Shown here in pieces: positions 32,999 to 37,622 of a stretch of DNA of 37,622 nt (position 1 is the first letter of the stretch; every line of letters begins with the position of its first letter). A program made the translations under genes and the position numbers. Source of the DNA: JANXQG01 sp037147235 (GTDB lineage: Bacteria; Planctomycetota; Planctomycetia; Pirellulales; Thermoguttaceae); contig JBAWVO010000026.1 of the NCBI GenBank assembly GCA_037147235.1, forward strand, positions 1-37,622, written 5' to 3'. Under the pieces are notes generated by a model. It ran no database searches. It worked only from the letters and a program-made list of their open reading frames with translations, and had not been told where the DNA came from.

Positions 32999-34567
32999 TC
33001 AGGCTTTCTCTTCATGCCTGCAAAGGCAGTATTCAAAACTATCCACCAAGGCGATCCAACTGGCTTCGATCACGTTTTCGCTCACGCCGACGGTGCCCCA
33101 GATGGTGGTCTCGTCCTGGCTCTCGATCACCACGCGGACACCGGCGGCGGTGGCGGCCTCGGAGTTGATCACGCGTACTTTGTAATCCACGAGATGCAAC
33201 TTCTGCAAGGCGGGGAAGCGGTCGTTCAATGCCTTTCGCATGGCGGCGTCCAGAGCATTCACCGGGCCGTCACCCTCCGCCACCTCGTGTCGGACCTCGT
33301 CGCCAATGCGGATCTTTACCGTTGCCTCGGTGCGAATTTCGCCCTGGGCGTTCGTCTCCACGTTCACATGATAGCTAAGCCGCTCAAAATGCGGCCGGAA
33401 CGTGCCCAGGCACTTGCGGACCAAGAGGTCGAACGAACCGTCGGCCGCCTCGAACTGGTAACCGACGTTCTCCAGGGACACGACCTGCATCAGGATCGCA
33501 TCCATCAGCTTTGAATCATTGGGGATTTTGTGCCGCTGGGTCATCGCCACGACGTTCGACCGGCCGGACAGTTCACTCACCAGCACGCGACGCTCGTTGC
33601 CCACCAACTCCGGCTCGATATGCTCGTAGGCGGCCGTATTTCTGGCGATTCCGCTGACATGCATCCCGCCCTTGTGCGCAAAGGCACTCTTGCCAACAAA
33701 GGGTTGATGCGGGCGAAAGTTCATGTTCAAAATTTCGTAGACAAACCGTGAAAGTTCCGTCAGATGCTCGACCCCACCGGGGATCAGTAATTCATAGCCG
33801 TTTTTCTTCAAAGCCAGGTTGGCAATCACGGAGATCAGATCGACATTACCGCAGCGCTCGCCAAAGCCGTTGATGGTACCTTGGATTTGCACAGCCCCAG
33901 CGTCAACGGCGGCCAAGGAATTGGCCACCGCCAGTTCGCAGTCATTGTGACAATGGATGCCCACCGGCACGGAGACCGAATCGACCACATTCCGCATGGC
34001 CTTGGTGATCTCCTCGGGCATCGTGCCGCCGTTGGTATCGCAGAGGACGACCATCCGCGCACCGGCCTCGGCCGCCGCCCGCAAGGTTGCAATTGAGTAC
34101 TTGGCATCGGCTTTCCATCCATCGAAGAAGTGCTCTGCGTCAAAAATCACCTCACGGCCGTTGGCCACTAGGTGGGCGATGCTCTCGCGGATCATCGTTA
34201 GATTTTCGTCGGCATTGGTGCGAAGAACCTCGGTCACTTGAAAAAGCGAACTCTTGCCGACAAGGGTAATCGTCTTGGCGCGAGAGTCGAGCAACGCTCG
34301 CAGACCTTCGTCTTCCGCCGCCTTCACACCCTTGCGGCGAGTCATTCCGAACGCACAGACCCGAACGTGCTTTAGAGGCAGTTCGCAGACTCGCTGAAAA
34401 TACTGCGAATCCTTTTCATTCGAGGCCGGGTAGCCACCCTCGACATAATCAACGCCAAGACTATCCAGCCGCTCGGTAATAGCCAGCTTATCCTGTAGCG
34501 AGAAGCTGATCCCCTCGGCCTGCGAGCCATCGCGGAGGGTTGTATCGTAGATTTGAATGCGAGGCAT
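32999..34567 (-). CDS. cimA: (R)-citramalate synthase, CimA
   Basis: A 522-residue protein of the isopropylmalate/homocitrate/citramalate synthase family. The start MPRIQIYDTTLRDGSQAEG carries the metal and acyl-acceptor motif DTTLRDG (8-14); GIHCHNDCELAVANS gives the metal-binding HxH, and GTINGFGERCGNVDL and SAFAHKGGMHVSGI follow. The C-terminal part (from about 400) is the allosteric LeuA_dimer domain. QAEGISFS and GGYPASNEKD fit CimA rather than LeuA. It condenses pyruvate and acetyl-CoA to citramalate, the first step of the threonine-independent isoleucine route. It is monocistronic on the minus strand, with no clear ribosome site: the leader is the C-rich complement of the 7-bp repeats. 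Confidence 0.92.
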   Translation of the reverse strand: MPRIQIYDTTLRDGSQAEGISFSLQDKLAITERLDSLGVDYVEGGYPASNEKDSQYFQRVCELPLKHVRVCAFGMTRRKGVKAAEDEGLRALLDSRAKTITLVGKSSLFQVTEVLRTNADENLTMIRESIAHLVANGREVIFDAEHFFDGWKADAKYSIATLRAAAEAGARMVVLCDTNGGTMPEEITKAMRNVVDSVSVPVGIHCHNDCELAVANSLAAVDAGAVQIQGTINGFGERCGNVDLISVIANLALKKNGYELLIPGGVEHLTELSRFVYEILNMNFRPHQPFVGKSAFAHKGGMHVSGIARNTAAYEHIEPELVGNERRVLVSELSGRSNVVAMTQRHKIPNDSKLMDAILMQVVSLENVGYQFEAADGSFDLLVRKCLGTFRPHFERLSYHVNVETNAQGEIRTEATVKIRIGDEVRHEVAEGDGPVNALDAAMRKALNDRFPALQKLHLVDYKVRVINSEAATAAGVRVVIESQDETTIWGTVGVSENVIEASWIALVDSFEYCLCRHEEKA

Positions 34568-34574
34568 GGGGGAA

Positions 34575-34602
34575 GGAGTTAGGAGTTAGGGGCTAGGAGC
34601 TA
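34575..34602. repeat. Four tandem 7-bp repeats upstream of cimA
   Basis: GGAGTTA, GGAGTTA, GGGGCTA and GGAGCTA lie in a row, eight bases upstream of the cimA ATG (34567). On the transcript they give a C-rich leader in place of a Shine-Dalgarno. It may be a simple slippage repeat or an intergenic repeat family. Confidence 0.85.
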
Positions 34603-34673
34603 CGTGATATTGAGGCCGAGCAGCACTAGTTTATCCTAAAAGCCGCTCTAGTCAAGAGTTGAGGCATACGAAA

Positions 34674-37358
34674 CTAGGCACATCCCCGTTTTGACAAGCC
34701 GGGGGGATCGGCGTCCGCCTTGACTTTCTCACCGGATTTGCCGTCCAATGCGTCGTCATCGGCCTGATCGTACTCGTCTTCATCGTCGAAGTCGTCGTCT
34801 TCATCCTCTTGCTCTTCGACGTCTTCGTCTTCGTCCTCTTCCTCGTCTTCGAGTTCCTCGGCAATGCCGGCAGCCGAAATTGTCTTCGGCTCAGTGGATC
34901 GCCGCTCTCCCGGCGGCGCGAGCATGATCGTGTTGTTGCGTTTCGGCGGCTCGGCAGGCACCAAATTCACCGAACCGCTGCCGCTCATCTCGGCCCATTG
35001 CTCCAAGGAGATAATCACTTCGCGGGCCTGCGATCCATTGTACTGGCCGACAAGGCCGTCTTCGGCCATGAAATCGATCAACCGGGCCGCTCGGCCGTAG
35101 CCGATGCCCAGGGCACGTTGCAGCAGCGATACGCTGCCGCGACCTTCGCGCACCACGATGTCGATGGCCGCTTCGTACAACTCATCGCGATCCGCGAACT
35201 TCTTCACGCCGCTCTGGCCGTCGCCTTCGGTCGTCGTGGTTTTCAGTTGCACGAGTTCCTTGACGAACTGCGGTTCGGTCGTGGCCACGGCGGCAATCAC
35301 GCCATTGATCTCGTCGTCGCTCAGGTAGGTTCCCTGTCCGCGTAAGAGCGTGCTTGTGCCCGGCCATAGGAAGAGCATGTCGCCGTTACCCAGCAACTTG
35401 TCGGCGCCCATTTCATCCAACACGACACGGCTATCCGTGCGGCTGGCCACCTGGAAGCATATTCGCGCCGGCAGGTTCGACTTGATCAGACCGGTGATCA
35501 CGTCAACCGTCGGCTTCTGCGTAGCGAGTACGAGGTGGATACCGACCGCCCGACTCTTTTGGGCCAGGCGAATGATATGCGTCTCGACCTCCTTGGCGGA
35601 AGTCATCATCAGGTCGGCAAGTTCGTCGGCCACGATCACGATGTAAGGCATGTGCGTAGGAATCTGGCGGCGTTCGTCGTCGTTCTCGGGTCGAATCCGC
35701 TCCATCAGTTCCTCTTCGCCCAACTGGTTGTAGCCGCTGAGATGCCGCACGCCCGCGCGGGCAAGCAGATGGTATCGCTCATCCATCTTCTCCACGGCCC
35801 AGGCAAGGATCGCCTCCGCTTTCTTCATGTCCGTCACCACGGGATGCATGAGATGCGGCAGATTCTTGTAGGGGCTAAGCTCGACCATCTTGGGGTCGAT
35901 CATCAACATGCGAACCTCGTCGGGCCGCCGAGTCATGATCATCGACGTGATGATCGAGTTCAGGCAGACGCTCTTGCCCGTGCCGGTGCGGCCGGCAATC
36001 AGGAGGTGCGGCAGAGTGGATAGATCGACCACCATGGGAGTGCCGGAAACGTCCTTGCCCAGATAGACCGGGATGCGCATCTTTTGGACCTTGCCGTTGG
36101 CCTCTTCGATGACCTCGCGCAGACGAACAATCTGCCGCGTGGTGTTGGGCACTTCGATGCCGACGGTGTTCTTTCCGGGGATTGGCGCGACGATGCGGAC
36201 ACTCGGCACCCGCAGGGCGATCGCTAGATCGTCGGCCAGACCCGTGATTTTACTTAGCCGTAGCCCAGCCTCAAGCTCGACTTCAAATTGTGCAATCACC
36301 GGGCCGGTCTGGATCTCGACCACGCGGATATTGAATCCGAAATCCTTGAAGGTCTGTTCCAGGATCTTGGCCCTGCGGCGAACCTCTTTTTCTTGCTCGT
36401 CAAAGTTAAAGGTCTCGCTGGGCAGCAGAAGCTCGATGCTTGGCAGTTCGTAGTCGGCCGGGTTTTGCGATGGCTCGTTGAGTTGCAACTCTTCGTTGCT
36501 CTTTGGGGTTTTCGGCTTGCGAATCCGCAGCAGCGAGGCTAGACCGCCGCCTGTCGATTCTGCGACAGCAGGTTCCGGCTGCGATGGTAGCGCGTTGCCG
36601 GCCGGTTGGGAGTCCTTCTTCCCTGACTGTACCAGCGCAGCATCGGCCGTAGCGTCCGCTTTGGTCTCTTCGTTGAGACGCCCCTTGACACGGACCGAAA
36701 GAATTTTGGCCCCGCCGTGGGCTTCGTCTTCATCAAGCTCATAGGCGTCGAGGTCCGACTTGCGGCGGAGTCGTTTGGCCGCAGCCGCGCCGACATGCAA
36801 CATGCCTTGGCCGATTCCTTGGGCCGGCCTGCCTACGACAAAGGCGACGATATGCACAAGAAGGTAGTCAGTCGAGAGCATGAGTCCGCCGAGGACTAGG
36901 CTGAATGTGAGGATATAGGCTCCAACCGTAGCGAAATTCATTTCCAGCAGTCCGCGCCCGGCCGCGCCGAGGTAACCGCCGGAGCCGATCACCGGACCCG
37001 GCGAGAACTGCGGTATAGCCATGGCCACGAAGGTGGTTAGTCCGGCCAGCGAAATCAGCCAGCCGCAGAGCCGTGTGATCGGCTGGGTCAGTGGCCTTCT
37101 CGCTAGGAGCATGGCGTCGAGTACGCCAAGCGAAAATACCAGATAATAGGCACCCAGCCCCAGGGCACTGAACAGGTATCGGCTGACAAAAGCCCCCGAA
37201 CGGCCGCAGACATTCAGGATGTCCGCGTGTTCGGGATAGACGAGCTTGCTGGGAGGATCGCCGGGGTCGTAGCTTAGCAGCGCAGCCACTAAGAACACGG
37301 CAAGCGCAAGCAAGCCGAGGGCCAGCAGGTCCTTTTTCAGGTCACGTTGTTCGAGCAT
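34674..37358 (-). CDS. ftsK: FtsK/SpoIIIE-family DNA translocase
   Basis: An 894-residue DNA translocase. Four or five membrane helices fill the first 190 residues. A variable linker follows, then the FtsK motor: ETFNFDEQEKEVRRRAKILE, LPHLLIAGRTGTGKSVCLNS (Walker A near residue 456), YIVIVADELADLMM (Walker B near 573) and LATQKPTVDVITGLIK. The winged-helix gamma domain (VSLLQRALGIGYGRAARLID near 730) reads the orienting sites on DNA. Unusually, about 55 residues follow that are almost all Glu and Asp (from about 832). It moves chromosome ends at the division septum. Planctomycetes often lack FtsZ, so the protein's partner may differ. Confidence 0.93.
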   Translation of the reverse strand: MLEQRDLKKDLLALGLLALAVFLVAALLSYDPGDPPSKLVYPEHADILNVCGRSGAFVSRYLFSALGLGAYYLVFSLGVLDAMLLARRPLTQPITRLCGWLISLAGLTTFVAMAIPQFSPGPVIGSGGYLGAAGRGLLEMNFATVGAYILTFSLVLGGLMLSTDYLLVHIVAFVVGRPAQGIGQGMLHVGAAAAKRLRRKSDLDAYELDEDEAHGGAKILSVRVKGRLNEETKADATADAALVQSGKKDSQPAGNALPSQPEPAVAESTGGGLASLLRIRKPKTPKSNEELQLNEPSQNPADYELPSIELLLPSETFNFDEQEKEVRRRAKILEQTFKDFGFNIRVVEIQTGPVIAQFEVELEAGLRLSKITGLADDLAIALRVPSVRIVAPIPGKNTVGIEVPNTTRQIVRLREVIEEANGKVQKMRIPVYLGKDVSGTPMVVDLSTLPHLLIAGRTGTGKSVCLNSIITSMIMTRRPDEVRMLMIDPKMVELSPYKNLPHLMHPVVTDMKKAEAILAWAVEKMDERYHLLARAGVRHLSGYNQLGEEELMERIRPENDDERRQIPTHMPYIVIVADELADLMMTSAKEVETHIIRLAQKSRAVGIHLVLATQKPTVDVITGLIKSNLPARICFQVASRTDSRVVLDEMGADKLLGNGDMLFLWPGTSTLLRGQGTYLSDDEINGVIAAVATTEPQFVKELVQLKTTTTEGDGQSGVKKFADRDELYEAAIDIVVREGRGSVSLLQRALGIGYGRAARLIDFMAEDGLVGQYNGSQAREVIISLEQWAEMSGSGSVNLVPAEPPKRNNTIMLAPPGERRSTEPKTISAAGIAEELEDEEEDEDEDVEEQEDEDDDFDDEDEYDQADDDALDGKSGEKVKADADPPGLSKRGCA

Positions 37359-37622
37359 GAGACGCGCAGACCAAGGTACAGTGGCTCCCCCGGCGGTTAT
37401 CGCCGTGGGATCCTGGGCGCATCCATGCCCAATATAAAATCCTAGGTTGTCACTTTCGTTATCGACGTGGGCTTGGCGGGGAAATCAATAAGAAATCCAC
37501 GCATGAGAGAGACAACGCGAAAGGATCGTGCGGAAAAAATGGTATAATCGGCATAGGCGGTGCAGCACTCTTCCGGTTTTAGGTGCAGAAGTAGGGTGGG
37601 GAGAGTGAAACGAGCCCCACCA
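37359..37622. other. Gene-free end with a truncated structured element
   Basis: No protein gene starts here. Besides the extended -10 element at 37540, GGTGGGG (37595-37601) pairs with CCCCACC (37615-37621). With the upstream TATAAT this may be the 5' part of an RNA gene or leader, but the window ends before it can be judged. A loosely similar stretch lies at 30236-30275, downstream of the ncRNA terminator. Confidence 0.4.
37540..37548 (+). promoter_or_regulatory. Extended -10 promoter element near the window end
   Basis: TG at 37540-37541, one base, then TATAAT at 37543-37548 (TGGTATAAT). No good -35 box was found at 16-18 bases. The transcript would run off the end of the window. Confidence 0.45.

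Noticed and set aside
1..37622. CRISPR arrays, tRNA or rRNA genes, insertion sequences
   Set aside because: No regularly spaced repeats, no tRNA-like cloverleaf with GGTTCRA, no rRNA signature and no transposase-like protein were found by reading both strands.

Overview
The window looks like chromosomal DNA of a planctomycete, probably of the Pirellulales type. The basis is the family mix (ThuA-like protein, Tat-exported Gfo/Idh/MocA oxidoreductase, membrane-anchored PQQ-like and NHL beta-propellers, DUF4058), the moderately high G+C, and the many short palindromic intergenic repeats. No rRNA, tRNA, CRISPR array, insertion sequence or phage gene was seen. The taxon is an inference from gene content.

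Left part (196-10404, all minus strand): a uroporphyrinogen-decarboxylase-family protein, a ThuA-like protein and a Tat-exported oxidoreductase come first. Next is a tight five-gene operon reading 10404 to 4130: PQQ-like propeller, NHL-type propeller, polyferredoxin with a Tat-like leader, NapH/NosR-like membrane iron-sulfur protein, and a second PQQ-like propeller. It looks like a membrane electron-transfer module without an obvious catalytic subunit. Just upstream are an intact small antitoxin-like gene and the 34-codon stump of a PIN toxin, then a DUF4058 gene.

Centre (12251-28081, plus strand): twelve closely spaced genes, many overlapping by ATGA, form one putative 16-kb operon: mvhD1, metF, two FMN-type glutamate-synthase barrels with ferredoxin domains, a glutamine-amidotransferase/GXGXG glutamate-synthase protein, hdrC, hdrB, an HdrA-N/NuoE fusion, nuoF, a NuoG-N/HdrA/HdrA fusion, mvhD2 and metV. 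The MetF-MetV-HdrABC-MvhD set resembles the methylenetetrahydrofolate reductase complex of the acetogen Moorella. Here it is merged with the NADH-oxidising NuoEFG module and with a glutamate synthase that lacks the usual GltD subunit. This is the main candidate for an undescribed system: a flavin-based bifurcating hub that may link NADH, ferredoxin, one-carbon metabolism and nitrogen assimilation. A TTGACA/GATAAT promoter and a hairpin plus T-tract leader precede it.

Right part (28164-37358): an unrecognised 245-residue protein, a MESH1/SpoT-like HD hydrolase (minus), paired covarying hairpins, a probable ncRNA of about 320 nt with a good promoter and an intrinsic terminator, a small hypothetical protein, a YgiQ-family radical SAM protein interrupted in frame by a palindromic repeat, citramalate synthase (cimA, minus) and an FtsK/SpoIIIE translocase with a long acidic tail (minus).
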